Shown: positions 42,746 to 52,945, counted from the stretch's first letter. The stretch: 64,000 bases of DNA from Varibaculum cambriense (GCF_002848005.1 NZ_PKHX01000001.1:438407-502406), one strand, 5' to 3'. Numbers and translations: made by a program. Notes: generated from the sequence alone by a model not told the origin.

Positions 42746-43276
42746 TTAAAGCAATTCTACATCAATATTTTCAGCATCAAAAATTTTCTTTACTTTATCA
42801 AAATCGCTGCTCATTATTGTTGCTTTCCTAAGATTTGGAAATTGACTTAATTCTGAAATAGTCACATTATTTAAATCGAAACAGTCATCTTCTCCATCCC
42901 ACTGTGGAATTATATTCATATATACTTCATTTCCACCATCCATGTAGATTTGTTCCACATACTGTGCAAATTTCTTTGGAATAGAAATTTCTCTAAAGAA
43001 ATTAAGGGCTGGTTCTATTACAGTATAACTGTCTGTATCTATCTCTTTCTCTTTGTATTTATCAGCAAAATCATAAATATCAAAACGAGGCTCTAATAAA
43101 TTCAACTCATACATCAACACTTCAACTATAGCCAGTTTGAAATTCAAATTATCAAAGTACAATATTTCTTCTGTATTATTATCACTATATTCTCTCAAAA
43201 ACTTTTCTTTTTTGACATCTTTTACTTTATCTAATTCAAATTCTTTTTCCCTTCCAAAAAGTCCGAATAAACCCAT
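42746..43276 (-). CDS. DUF6892-like protein, probable immunity protein, AT-rich
   Basis: A 176-residue acidic cytoplasmic protein (MGLFGLFGREKEFELDKVKD; NFKLAIVEVLMYELNLLEPRFDIYDFADKY; ISELSQFPNLRKATIMSSDF). It looks like the DUF6892-type proteins found in immunity-gene arrays, though this call is tentative. Ribosome site GGAGGAAGAGGAG is strong. Codon use is AT-rich, quite unlike phage and host genes here, so it came from a low-GC donor, probably a Firmicute. Confidence 0.65.
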   Translation of the reverse strand: MGLFGLFGREKEFELDKVKDVKKEKFLREYSDNNTEEILYFDNLNFKLAIVEVLMYELNLLEPRFDIYDFADKYKEKEIDTDSYTVIEPALNFFREISIPKKFAQYVEQIYMDGGNEVYMNIIPQWDGEDDCFDLNNVTISELSQFPNLRKATIMSSDFDKVKKIFDAENIDVELL

Positions 43277-43339
43277 TCTCCTCTTCCTCCAATCATTATA
43301 TTTAAGAACAATTTATTATTCAGTTAGACAAACTGGGAT

Positions 43340-43510
43340 TTAAAGTTCTCTGATTATCCATTTAGCCTCTTGATTTTTCCTTGTTGCGCAACATCCACAA
43401 GGCATTTCTACCAAAGTTCCTATCGAATTATCTAACTCAAATACAGACTGTAAAGAAACTAGTTTAGCGTCCTCTGCTTCGTGTGTTTTTCCGCATAAGA
43501 ATTGCCACAT
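43340..43510 (-). CDS. Short protein or remnant, possibly immunity-related
   Basis: A 56-residue frame from ATG 43510 (AAAAGGT in front): MWQFLCGKTHEAEDAKLVS, then VFELDNSIGTLVEMPCGCCATR and an EAKWIIREL end. The end pattern resembles C-terminal halves of small immunity proteins, so it may be a truncated gene. No firm family. A sequence TCAGNTNGACAAACTGGGA occurs just beyond its stop (43319-43339) and beyond the preceding gene (42709-42730). Confidence 0.4.
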   Translation of the reverse strand: MWQFLCGKTHEAEDAKLVSLQSVFELDNSIGTLVEMPCGCCATRKNQEAKWIIREL

Positions 43511-43556
43511 ACCTTTTGTACTCACTTTTGGATACAAAAGTGTGAGTGCAAACAGA

Positions 43557-43605
43557 ACCCCTCGGGTTCCGAGTTTTACTAGGTAAAACGCGGAAAACGG
43601 GGGGT
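43557..43605. repeat. Nested inverted repeats
   Basis: Outer arms ACCCCTCG (43557) and CGGGGGGT (43598), one mismatch, enclose a perfect inner pair GTTTTAC/GTAAAAC separated by TAG. Just upstream, CTTTTGTA and TACAAAAG (43513-43540) form another pair. The 43538-43812 gap otherwise holds no gene I can support. The structure could be a recombination site or promoter region. Confidence 0.45.
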
Positions 43606-43812
43606 TTCGTGCGTTCAGGGTGGGTTCGGGAGTAGAGGACGGGAGTTCAGTTGAGATGCTCCAGCGGGGATTCGGGTTAAGGTTTTCTTGATTAAGTGAG
43701 CCCCTTGGAAGATAATGGGGGGGGATTACCGTCTTGCTCCTTTACGTAACGAAGCGCAGGTTTTAGCACATCGAATGAAGATGGTCGAGAACTGGCGAGG
43801 AAGAGCAAAAGT

Positions 43813-45309
43813 ATGGATATTTTGCAGCAGTGCCAGCAGTGGCATGAAGAAGAACAACACCAGAAAATCGTTGACGCGTTGGAGGCAGTTCCCGAGGCTG
43901 AGCGGACGGCGCAGATGGATATGGATTTGGCGCGTGCTTACAACAATCTGGCTGATGTTGGTGAGTTAGCGGGCATGAAGCTACTTCGCCGGGCGTTGGA
44001 GTTGATGCGACCACACGAAGGCGAACTGGGCGATACATATTCGTGGAATTTCCGCATGGGCTACGCCTTGTATTATCTGGATCAGGAGGGGCGTGCCCTG
44101 CTTTTTTTGGAGAAGGCTTTGGAACTGCATCCTGGTGATGACCCACGCTTCAACACCAGGCAGGAAATTGAAGAGCTTATCGACTCCTGTAAGCGCGTCA
44201 TTGTGCTGCCACGATTTTCGCAGTGTTTCCGGGAGCGGGTGGAGGGCTGCTGGCAGGCTTTCGCCTCAGTGGAAGCAGAAATCCGTCAGGAGTTGATCGA
44301 GGATGAGGACCACATACGGGGCTCAGAAATCGTGGGTCGCGTTCACGATATTCTCGCCTTGGCTTTCGATGAGATTGCTATCGAGATGGGCTTTAACGGC
44401 GGAAAGTTTGAGTTGACCCTTACTCCAGAGGGCGACAGGGTCAAGTTGTTTGAGCTGGTGTATTTCCAGAACCACGCACCTAGTGAAGTATTGGCGCATT
44501 GGAATGTTGTGGTGGGTCGTCAGGCTTGTGGACGCATCGGCTTGCGCACTGAGGATGGGTGGGAGCTTAACGCCGATGATGTCCAGATCTGGGTGGAGCA
44601 GCTAGGAGAACACAGCTTCACTATCTCTACCTACTGCGAGAAGCTACTGCCGATGCTTGGCGAGGAAGAAGGTCGGGCGTGGTGGTTGATCTCCACGCTC
44701 ACCGACCAGACGTTGGGCGAGATCTCACACATGCGTTACATTGACGGCTTTGACGTGTTGCGCGAACCGAAATCTGAACCTTCGATTCTGCTTTCTGAAC
44801 TTCCGTCCAAACTGGCAGAAACAGGGATCGAACTCTCTGCCAATCCGCAAGCCTTGCTCGATTCCTATATCGGGTATGAGATGCAGCCCGATGAGGGTCC
44901 GGAGGCTGACTGGCGGTTGGACGTGATGGCTGGTTCTACGTGCTGCCCTCAGCTAATCAACGGCTATCTCAATAGCGATGATGTTTACGTGGATAATCTT
45001 CATTCTGACGGTGCGGTGGCAGGGTTCTTGTGTTATCCCTTGGAGTCTTTGCGTGATAACGAAAGCACTCAGAAGATTTTTGATTTTAGGGATTCTTTAG
45101 AAGCAGCGCTCACCAGCGGGGACGGCGCGGAGATTCTCACTCTTACTGGCGGCGCTACTGGACTGTACTGCGGCTATGTCGATTTCATTGCCTGGGATAT
45201 CAAAGCAGTTCTTGAAAGAGCGCACGAGTTCTTTGAGCACAGCGAGATTCCGTGGGCTAATTTCCACACCTTCCGCCGCGCAACAGCCCCGGTAAACTTG
45301 AAAGATTAG
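43813..45309 (+). CDS. TPR-containing protein, N-terminal part of a TPR-DUF4261 unit
   Basis: A 498-residue cytoplasmic protein. Tetratricopeptide-like repeats fill residues 1-130 (MDLARAYNNLADVGELAGM; WNFRMGYALYYLDQEGRALLFLEKALELHPGDD); the rest has WNVVVGRQACG, ISTYCEKLLPMLGEEEGRAWWLISTLTDQTLGEI and DGAVAGFLCYPLESLRDN, as in large TPR proteins of gut bacteria linked to DUF4261. After TAG 45307-45309 the same frame continues to a DUF4261 region. Higher GC than its neighbours. Function unknown; an immunity role is inferred from company. Confidence 0.75.
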   Translation: MDILQQCQQWHEEEQHQKIVDALEAVPEAERTAQMDMDLARAYNNLADVGELAGMKLLRRALELMRPHEGELGDTYSWNFRMGYALYYLDQEGRALLFLEKALELHPGDDPRFNTRQEIEELIDSCKRVIVLPRFSQCFRERVEGCWQAFASVEAEIRQELIEDEDHIRGSEIVGRVHDILALAFDEIAIEMGFNGGKFELTLTPEGDRVKLFELVYFQNHAPSEVLAHWNVVVGRQACGRIGLRTEDGWELNADDVQIWVEQLGEHSFTISTYCEKLLPMLGEEEGRAWWLISTLTDQTLGEISHMRYIDGFDVLREPKSEPSILLSELPSKLAETGIELSANPQALLDSYIGYEMQPDEGPEADWRLDVMAGSTCCPQLINGYLNSDDVYVDNLHSDGAVAGFLCYPLESLRDNESTQKIFDFRDSLEAALTSGDGAEILTLTGGATGLYCGYVDFIAWDIKAVLERAHEFFEHSEIPWANFHTFRRATAPVNLKD

Positions 45310-45927
45310 GAACATGATTCGGCCAGTGAGGCGGAAGAAAGCGGTCGATTGGGTGAGTTTGCTGGCTCGGTGCTTCTTTCTGCTGCGCAGTGGGACAAGG
45401 AGCAGTTCATTCGCGACCTGTACGAGCAATGGGGAATCGTGGATCAGGGGTCGGATAAGTCCGAGGAAGATGACGATACTACTGTGCTGATGCAGGTTGA
45501 TGATATGCGGCTTGTGGTGTCGTTGTTCGATTTCCGTATTCCCGATAATGAAGCCGAGCTTAACGCCGAGAACAACTACATGTGGCCGGAAGCTGTTGAG
45601 GTAGCGGGGGCGCATCAAGCGCATATCATGGTCGCTGTGTTGGGTGAGGAGTCTAGTCTTCTCGAAAAGGGCAAGCTGTTTACCAAAGCGCTGGCCGTGT
45701 GCTGCAAACAAGAATATGCCACTGGTGTTTTCACCAGTGGAGTGGTATTTGAGCCTCGCTTTTATGAGGGCTTTGCCGAGATGATGAAAGAGGAAGATCG
45801 CCTACCCATTTACAACTGGATTTGGTTCGGTTTGTATCACAACGAGTGCGGCATGAACCATCATCTTCATCATGTGATACAAATAAAATTGGTTCATCTC
45901 TATTTATTACATGACTACATAAAATAG
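45310..45927 (+). pseudogene. DUF4261 domain, in frame with the TPR gene and truncated at its end
   Basis: The frame directly after the TAG of the TPR gene reads EHDSASEAEESGR and then a DUF4261 domain (GSVLLSAAQWDKEQFIRDLYEQWG; NYMWPEAVEVAGAHQAHIMV; WIWFGLYHNECG). The only start is TTG at 45349 without a convincing ribosome site. At about 45858 the domain stops short of its usual end and runs into AT-rich DNA (HHLHHVIQIKLVHLYLL). So it is broken at the 3' end, and perhaps at the 5' end by the TAG. Confidence 0.7.
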
Positions 45928-45967
45928 CTGCTGTATTTGGCTCATCATAAAAAAGGAAATTTCTGCT

Positions 45968-46567
45968 CTACAATTTTAGCATTTTCAATTCATTTTCTTT
46001 TCCGAAAAAACCGTCTATTATTTCATCTGCAAGATAATATTTATTTTTAAAATGTGTTACGATAGCTAACTGAAAATCATTAAATACGTCATCATCTCTG
46101 CAGAATGTTTCTGAACTCACGTCTAAAATAAGATTATGCAATTTATTATAATCGTACAAAAATTTTTCTGATAATTCTTTTTTTGAAACCTTTTCTTCAT
46201 TTGGGAAGTTTCCGCTTGCTTTAATTTCAAATGGATACACTTTGCTACTTTTTTTCGTTTTACGAGATTCAACTAATATACAAGTTGAGCCATATGTTAC
46301 AACAATCCCCGGTGTTGTGTCTCTAAATTGTGCATATGAAATATGATCCAGCTCATCTTTTTCCATAGCATTTTTTATAACTAATTCTTTTCTATAAGGA
46401 TTATGGATATTCCAACTAAATTTGTTTTTATAATCTGTATATTCACTTATAATATGTAATATATCAGCTAAAGAATATTGCATCGGCAAATACATCGATA
46501 ACCTAGCTTTATTATGCTTATCGTATAAGCAAAAAGTTATATATTTTGTTATTATACTTTTCATCAT
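45968..46567 (-). CDS. Unknown AT-rich protein, possible immunity protein
   Basis: A 199-residue protein (MMKSIITKYITFCLYD; SLADILHIISEYTDYKNKFSWNIHNPY; TPGIVVTYGSTCILVESRKTKK; DVFNDFQLAIVTHFKNKYYLADEIIDGFF). No family is recognised, but size, lack of signal peptide and genomic setting are like immunity proteins of interbacterial toxin systems. Very AT-rich, so from a low-GC donor. Ribosome site GGAAAGAGAG precedes the ATG. Confidence 0.6.
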   Translation of the reverse strand: MMKSIITKYITFCLYDKHNKARLSMYLPMQYSLADILHIISEYTDYKNKFSWNIHNPYRKELVIKNAMEKDELDHISYAQFRDTTPGIVVTYGSTCILVESRKTKKSSKVYPFEIKASGNFPNEEKVSKKELSEKFLYDYNKLHNLILDVSSETFCRDDDVFNDFQLAIVTHFKNKYYLADEIIDGFFGKENELKMLKL

Positions 46568-46665
46568 TCTCTCTTTCCAGTTCTTCGGTTTTTAACTTTG
46601 GTAGAAGCTTCAAAACCTTTGATCTAACTGAACTATTTACCTCTGCCATTATTATGACACGAGAC

Positions 46666-46771
46666 CCAGCACACCAGAGCAATAGCAGCAAAGCTCAAAA
46701 CCCAAAAGCCAGCACCGATCATTTCGGTTGCTGGCTTTCTATTGGGCTAATGCCCATTTGGGTATTAACCC
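46666..46771 (+). repeat. Island-flanking direct repeat, right copy
   Basis: Repeats the end of recombinase 2 (CCAGCACACCAGAGCAATAG) and the sequence behind it. This copy keeps a complete terminator, AAAGCCAGC/GCTGGCTTT (46705-46738), and so looks like the original downstream region of a recombinase gene; the coding sequence before it has been replaced by the island. Confidence 0.75.
46705..46740 (+). terminator. Terminator in right flanking repeat
   Basis: AAAGCCAGCA pairs with TGCTGGCTTT around a loop, followed by CTATT. It would end recombinase transcripts in the ancestral element; the left repeat lacks its right arm. Confidence 0.6.
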
Positions 46772-46846
46772 AAAATATCCCCAAATTTAGGTATTAGCCC
46801 CAAATAGAGGTTCCAGCAGATAGCTATTAGAGCCACGCAAAACAAA

Positions 46847-46882
46847 AGGGCTGACCAACGTTCAGGTAGTCAGCCCTATTTT
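46847..46882 (+). terminator. Rho-independent terminator at prophage right end
   Basis: Perfect 9-bp stem AGGGCTGAC/GTCAGCCCT with a 13-base loop followed by ATTTTTAT. It insulates the host genes from the prophage or closes its last transcript. Confidence 0.85.
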
Positions 46883-46906
46883 TATGCTTTTGAGCAGGAC
46901 TTTTAG

Positions 46907-46966
46907 ATTTTGCGCGCGTTTTCAAATTTTGCGCGCACCTTTGCGCAAAACCCTAGTTTTGCGAAA
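46907..46966. repeat. Cluster of TTTTGCGC repeats near the prophage-host boundary
   Basis: ATTTTGCGCGC occurs twice (46907, 46926), followed by the palindrome TTTGCGCAAA (46940-46949) and GTTTTGCGAAA (46956). Phased short repeats between the last prophage terminator and the tRNA-Ala gene could be recombinase or host-protein binding sites, perhaps the attachment region. Confidence 0.4.
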
Positions 46967-46991
46967 TTGTATCAACTCAGTGTGCTCGTAG

Positions 46992-47064
46992 TGGAGCTAG
47001 CGGGAATCGAACCCGCGACCTCTTCCATGCCATGGAAGCGCGCTACCAACTGCGCTATAGCCCC
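46992..47064 (-). tRNA. tRNA-Ala (GGC)
   Basis: On the minus strand GGGGCTATAGCGCAGTTGG begins a full cloverleaf ending TAGCTCCA. The anticodon stem CTTCC/GGAAG holds loop ATGGCAT with anticodon GGC, reading alanine. The T arm is GGTTCGAATCC. 73 bases, CCA not encoded. First host gene right of the prophage, downstream of the rsfS-phosphatase operon as in many actinobacteria. Confidence 0.95.
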
Positions 47065-47203
47065 GAAAGCTATGTCCCACCTTCACAAGCCTGTTCGGTA
47101 GGCACCAGATAACTTTAACTAACACTTAGCCTTTACTTCAAATCGCCCGTCTGTGTATTCCGACATAATTGTTATTCTCGCAGCTTACGCGGAGCGCAAC
47201 CAG

Positions 47204-47848
47204 TTAAGCCAGAGAAGGTAGCGCCGAACCGGGAACCTCGGGGGCTCCGATATTGTGTGAGACCAGACGCCATCCAGGCTTACGCGAGTAAGGAATCACC
47301 GTGGACCAGTGGCAATTATCTAAACCTCGCAGTCCCTGCCAGGCCAAAGGATCTAAGCCTAGAATCTTCACCAATCCCTGCGTCAAAGCTGAACCGTGAG
47401 ATACCACCACTAAGACGCCCTCTACCTCGTCAAAATGGTCACTAACGCATTCGGCAACCCGGGAACCCACTTCACCACGCGACTCTACCCCCGCCAAGGG
47501 ACATTCCCCGGTTCCTCGCCATTCCTCATAGCGCGCCGCAAAACGATCTTGCAGTTCTTTCACCGAAAGACCCTCAAAATCCCCAAAGGCACGCTCGCGC
47601 AGGCGCTCATCAACCAGAAAATCAACGCTCCCGCCACAAATATCAGCCAATGCCTGTCCCGTATCCTGCGCTCGCCGCAAATCAGAACATACGATCCGCT
47701 CAGGCTTGAGTTTAACTAGCTCTTCCGCGGCCGCCGCTGCCTGGGCTATTCCCACCTGGTTAAGGGGAATATCCACCTGTCCCTGTACCCGTCCTTGCAG
47801 GTTATAGTCAGTTTGACCGTGTCGCCAAAGAACAATCTTCTTCGCCAT
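47204..47848 (-). CDS. Histidine phosphatase (phosphoglycerate mutase family)
   Basis: A 214-residue member of the histidine phosphatase superfamily. The catalytic RHG motif (VLWRHGQTDYNLQGR) starts at residue 8; the second histidine is in VVVSHGSALTQG and the proton donor Glu in ERAFGDFEG. It follows rsfS by 7 bases, the usual actinobacterial arrangement. Such proteins are often named GpmB or glucosyl-3-phosphoglycerate phosphatase; the natural substrate here is not known. Length normal. Confidence 0.9.
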   Translation of the reverse strand: MAKKIVLWRHGQTDYNLQGRVQGQVDIPLNQVGIAQAAAAAEELVKLKPERIVCSDLRRAQDTGQALADICGGSVDFLVDERLRERAFGDFEGLSVKELQDRFAARYEEWRGTGECPLAGVESRGEVGSRVAECVSDHFDEVEGVLVVVSHGSALTQGLVKILGLDPLAWQGLRGLDNCHWSTVIPYSRKPGWRLVSHNIGAPEVPGSALPSLA

Positions 47849-47855
47849 GAGTTAC

Positions 47856-48299
47856 CTAATCTAGTCCTACAATCAAACTTGCAGCATCCTGCGGCGGTTT
47901 TTGGGCAGCTATCCGAGCTTGCTCCGCCTGGGCTGCCTCCTCTAAATCAGGCAACTCGATTCGCGGACAATCATTCCACAGCCGTTCCAGCCCATAGTAT
48001 TCGCGCTCTTCAGCCAAGAAAATATGCACGATTACCCCCGGAAGCTCCATCAGCACCCACCGGAATTCATCATTACCCTCAATAGTGGTCGGATCAGCAC
48101 CCGCGTCGTGACAGGCATGATCTATTTCATTCATAATCGCGCGCGCTTGGCGGGGATTATCAGCCGAACAAATTACGAAAATGTCCGTGATAATAGTTTG
48201 TTCGTGAACATCAATCGCCACCACATCGGTCGCCAGTTTACTGGCAGCCGCCTGGGCAGCGATTTCAGCTAGTTGACGCGGGTCAAGCTTTTCGACCAA
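47856..48299 (-). CDS. rsfS: Ribosome silencing factor RsfS
   Basis: A 147-residue RsfS (Iojap) protein. It binds L14 of the large ribosomal subunit and blocks subunit joining when nutrients fall. Core motifs: AAQAAASKLATDVVAIDV, ITDIFVICSADNPRQARAI, HIFLAEEREYYGLERLW. It lies in the conserved nadD-rsfS-phosphatase cluster. The tail beyond about residue 115 is a charged helix. Confidence 0.95.
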   Translation of the reverse strand: MVEKLDPRQLAEIAAQAAASKLATDVVAIDVHEQTIITDIFVICSADNPRQARAIMNEIDHACHDAGADPTTIEGNDEFRWVLMELPGVIVHIFLAEEREYYGLERLWNDCPRIELPDLEEAAQAEQARIAAQKPPQDAASLIVGLD

Positions 48300-48308
48300 G
48301 AAGAACTC

Positions 48309-50600
48309 CTATATTTGAGTAACGGTTACATTATCTACGATACCGGCTTGCAAGATATCCTGCCCCATCGTTTGAGAAATCACTGGTCGATCCATAGTAA
48401 GCACCATTCCCAAAGCAATAATCAGCAAGATAGATAGCCTAAGCACCCAACGCAAGAACGTTTGGATAAACGTTAGCGGCTCTTCCTCGCCCTCCTCGTC
48501 AGTGGATTCTTGCCACGCCCCGGCGCGAGTGTCTTCCTGCTCCGGGGCCTCAGCTTTTTTTGCTTTCCGTTTCCGCTGCCACCACCGGGTTTTCTCCTCT
48601 TGAGGAGGCTCGCTTTCGGCGGAAGTGGGCGGGGCATCACTCGGTTTAGCTTCCGCGGATTCGGTTACCGTCGCCGCTGTCGGGCTGGCAACCACAGCCG
48701 GAGCCGTTAGCGGGCTGGCGGCAGTAGCCGTAGCGGCTGCAGGCGCCGGAGCTGGGACTTGGGGCGTCGGAGCCGCGGACGGCGTATAAGCCGGCTGCGT
48801 TGCGGGCGATCCTGGCATGGTTCCCGGAGCCGGTGCCGGCGCTGGCTGCGCCGGCTGTGCTGCCAGAGGCGTTGCCACTGATTGCGTCACCGCAGGCGGC
48901 GCCACCACGTTACCCTGAGCAGGCATTGCGGGAGCTGGCGAGGCGGGCTGCACGCTGGGCGCGGAAGCGGCCGGCACCTGCGGAACCTGTGGCTCTACCT
49001 GAGCTGCCGCGGGAAGACCTGAAACCTGAAGCTGCCCGGAAGAAGTGACCGGAGGCGCCGGAGCCGGGCGCACAGATACCTGGCTGGCGGTATTCCCCGC
49101 AGAACCGGGCGCCCGGGAAGCTGCCGGGGCAGCCCTGGTGGTGCCTAACTTGCTTTGTGCCAAGGCCTGCTGGAATAACTCGGCAGCAGATCCGGCTTCA
49201 CCGACAGCGAGATTTAACGGCGATAAGTTAGCCGCGCCGGATGCAGATTCCTGCGTGGAGGTTTGTGGGCTGGTCTGCGCGTTCGTAGTAGCGGCCGGCG
49301 CGCTCTGCCCTTGCGGAACCGGAGTCACCGGAGCTGCTACCTGCGGTCGCGCAGCCCCCGTCTGTACCCTAGCTGGGGAGGAAGCGGGGGTCGAGGTACC
49401 CGGCGCAATATTAGTAAGCCGAGGAGCCGGCATTTCCGGAGCCCGAACCGGAGCCGGAGCTGACCGAGTTGCCGCAAGATTCTTGCTGGTAGCAGCGAAA
49501 GCTAAACTATCGGCGAGCGCCCGGTCATCGGCCTCATCAGTTAGAGCATCAATCGGGCTTACTTTCACGGGTTGGGTGGTATCAGCATCAAGAGCCGCCC
49601 CCGTCCTTAGGGTGGAGGCAGAAAAACCTGCGCCGGCATTTGCGGAGGAATAAACCGGTTTACCGGTTCCACCAGGGGTATCTGCATAAATACGTGAAGG
49701 TGCCTGCGGTTGCTGCGCCCCCGAGGCTAGCGGAGTAGCAGTTGCCCCCACCTGCGGCCGCTCAGCCCCTGCAGGAGCTTGCTGGGGAGATTCCGGTTGC
49801 CGAGTAGGCGTCAGCGGCACTGCCGGCTCCTGCGGAACAACGCGAGGATGAGGCTCTACCAGCGAGTCTCGTGGCGAAGACTGCAATGGCACTTGCGGAG
49901 CCAGCTGCACCTCTCGAGGCAGCGGCTCTACAACCCGCGGCGTAGCATCAACCGGAGCAGTAGGGGCACTTGCTGGTGGTTGGGCGGCGCTCGCCTGTAG
50001 GTTTTGAAACGAAGCCAATAGCTCCGCCATTTTCTCGGCTTCAGATTCTTCTTCCGCTACCTGCGTATTTAAAACTCGTTGTTCCCGGCGTTGTTGCTCC
50101 CGGGCAGCAGTACGCAAAGCCTCCTGTTCGGCATCCTCTAACTTGCGTAAACGTTCCGCAGCCTCTGCCGCCAAACGTTCCTGCTCCCGGGCATAGGCTT
50201 GGGCTTCTTCCCGTTCTTTTAAGAGCCGCTGCAGATCAGCCTCTACTCTTTCTCGCGCTTCCTGCGCGACTTTCCGCATCTGCTGTTTTTCCCGATACTC
50301 TTGTACCCAGCTGCGTCCATCCTGGTCTGGACTAAGTGGGCGTTGTGCTTGCCGCTCAGTTGCTAATGATTCTTGCCGCAGCTGCCAAGAAATATCCCCC
50401 TCAACCTGGCTGAAACCCTCTTGGATCTGCCCCCATTGCGACTCTTGCGAAGGAGGCTGCGGACGGTAAGCTGGGCGACGCCCTCCGGTGCGGATCTCCT
50501 CCAGGCGCGCCAGCTGTTCCGCGATAGAAATCTGACCGTACTTCGAAATCGGCGAATAGGTCTGCTCCCCAGGGTTATTCGGAAAGTCTGCTTCGCTCAT
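48309..50600 (-). CDS. Large Pro/Ala-rich membrane-anchored protein, unknown
   Basis: A 763-residue low-complexity protein. Residues 90-205 form a charged coiled coil (EARERVEADLQRLLKEREEA). A long Pro/Ala/Gln/Thr-rich region fills 205-680. A basic patch (RWWQRKRKAKK) precedes a single membrane segment near 715-740 (LRWVLRLSILLIIALGMVL) and a short outside end. Proteins of this design lie between nadD and rsfS in Actinomycetaceae; role unknown, perhaps envelope or division related. It overlaps nadD by 1 base, so it is in the same operon. Confidence 0.8.
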   Translation of the reverse strand: MSEADFPNNPGEQTYSPISKYGQISIAEQLARLEEIRTGGRRPAYRPQPPSQESQWGQIQEGFSQVEGDISWQLRQESLATERQAQRPLSPDQDGRSWVQEYREKQQMRKVAQEARERVEADLQRLLKEREEAQAYAREQERLAAEAAERLRKLEDAEQEALRTAAREQQRREQRVLNTQVAEEESEAEKMAELLASFQNLQASAAQPPASAPTAPVDATPRVVEPLPREVQLAPQVPLQSSPRDSLVEPHPRVVPQEPAVPLTPTRQPESPQQAPAGAERPQVGATATPLASGAQQPQAPSRIYADTPGGTGKPVYSSANAGAGFSASTLRTGAALDADTTQPVKVSPIDALTDEADDRALADSLAFAATSKNLAATRSAPAPVRAPEMPAPRLTNIAPGTSTPASSPARVQTGAARPQVAAPVTPVPQGQSAPAATTNAQTSPQTSTQESASGAANLSPLNLAVGEAGSAAELFQQALAQSKLGTTRAAPAASRAPGSAGNTASQVSVRPAPAPPVTSSGQLQVSGLPAAAQVEPQVPQVPAASAPSVQPASPAPAMPAQGNVVAPPAVTQSVATPLAAQPAQPAPAPAPGTMPGSPATQPAYTPSAAPTPQVPAPAPAAATATAASPLTAPAVVASPTAATVTESAEAKPSDAPPTSAESEPPQEEKTRWWQRKRKAKKAEAPEQEDTRAGAWQESTDEEGEEEPLTFIQTFLRWVLRLSILLIIALGMVLTMDRPVISQTMGQDILQAGIVDNVTVTQI

Positions 50601-51217
50601 TAGTGGTTATCCTCCCGATAAAGACCATATTTCGCGATATATTGCACCACCCCATCCGGGGTCAAATACCAGATCGGCGCCCCCGATACCACCCGCTGAC
50701 GGATGTCGGTAGAAGAAATAGCCATGGCGGGTACTTCCAACAAAGATACCCGCTCAGCAGGTAGTTCTTCGGTATTAACCCAGCGGTGACCAGGGCGGGT
50801 TACCCCCACGAATCGTGCCAATTCGAACAGTTCGTCCGCGTTTTTCCAATCCATGATTTTACGTAAGGCATCGGCACCGGTAATGAAAAACAGGTCACAG
50901 CCAGGCCGTTCTCGCTTTAAATCCCGCAAGGTATCCACCGTATAGGTGATTTCCCCGCGTTCAATATCCACTCGCGAAACGGTAAAACGTGGATTGGAGG
51001 CGGTAGCAATCGAGGTCATCAAATAGCGATGTTCTGGCACGGTAACCCGCCGTCCTTTCTTAAACGGCTGGGTGGCAGTCGGCACGAAAATAACTTCATC
51101 GAGGTCAAAGCGATGCTGCACTTCAGAGGCCGCCACCAAGTGGCCATGATGAATCGGGTCGAAGGTACCCCCCATGACCCCGATACGTCTGCCAGCGACG
51201 CCGATGCCTACCGCCAT
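50600..51217 (-). CDS. nadD: Nicotinate-nucleotide adenylyltransferase
   Basis: A 205-residue NadD, converting nicotinate mononucleotide and ATP to deamido-NAD in NAD synthesis. Motifs: [14 protein letters not shown] with the HxGH nucleotidyl-transfer site near residue 14, [24 protein letters not shown] and the [10 protein letters not shown] end motif. The frame begins [14 protein letters not shown]. It is first in the nadD-membrane protein-rsfS-phosphatase operon; the 144-base gap before it (51218-51361) holds no gene. Confidence 0.95.
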   Translation of the reverse strand: MAVGIGVAGRRIGVMGGTFDPIHHGHLVAASEVQHRFDLDEVIFVPTATQPFKKGRRVTVPEHRYLMTSIATASNPRFTVSRVDIERGEITYTVDTLRDLKRERPGCDLFFITGADALRKIMDWKNADELFELARFVGVTRPGHRWVNTEELPAERVSLLEVPAMAISSTDIRQRVVSGAPIWYLTPDGVVQYIAKYGLYREDNH

Positions 51218-51361
51218 TAAATACCCCTTCTTGCCAGCTTTGCTGCTAGACCGGTAGCTTCAATCCTACCAAAGGTGAGCGAGTCCTAATATCCTTTACT
51301 GGTCTTCGTGACTTATGTAAATATTTTGTCCACGAAACCGGTAGCTTGACAGATTATCCCC

Positions 51362-52891
<1,530 letters not shown>

Positions 52892-52945
52892 TTAGAGCCA
52901 AGGCTGAAAAGTCACTAGCAACCGCCCGCTGGTCACTATACAAGT

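Noticed and set aside
46992-47064. tRNA-Ala as the prophage attachment site
   Set aside because: The tRNA is complete and no duplicate of its end was seen inside the prophage; large serine recombinases rarely use tRNA genes, and the left end is outside the window.
46910-47101. Reading frame of 63 codons on the plus strand with AGIEPATSSMPWK
   Set aside because: It is the reverse strand of tRNA-Ala; this is a well-known false protein arising from tRNA sequence.
49045-49653. Plus-strand frame of 202 codons opposite the Pro/Ala-rich protein
   Set aside because: Low-complexity shadow of the GC-rich minus-strand gene; no ribosome site or domain.
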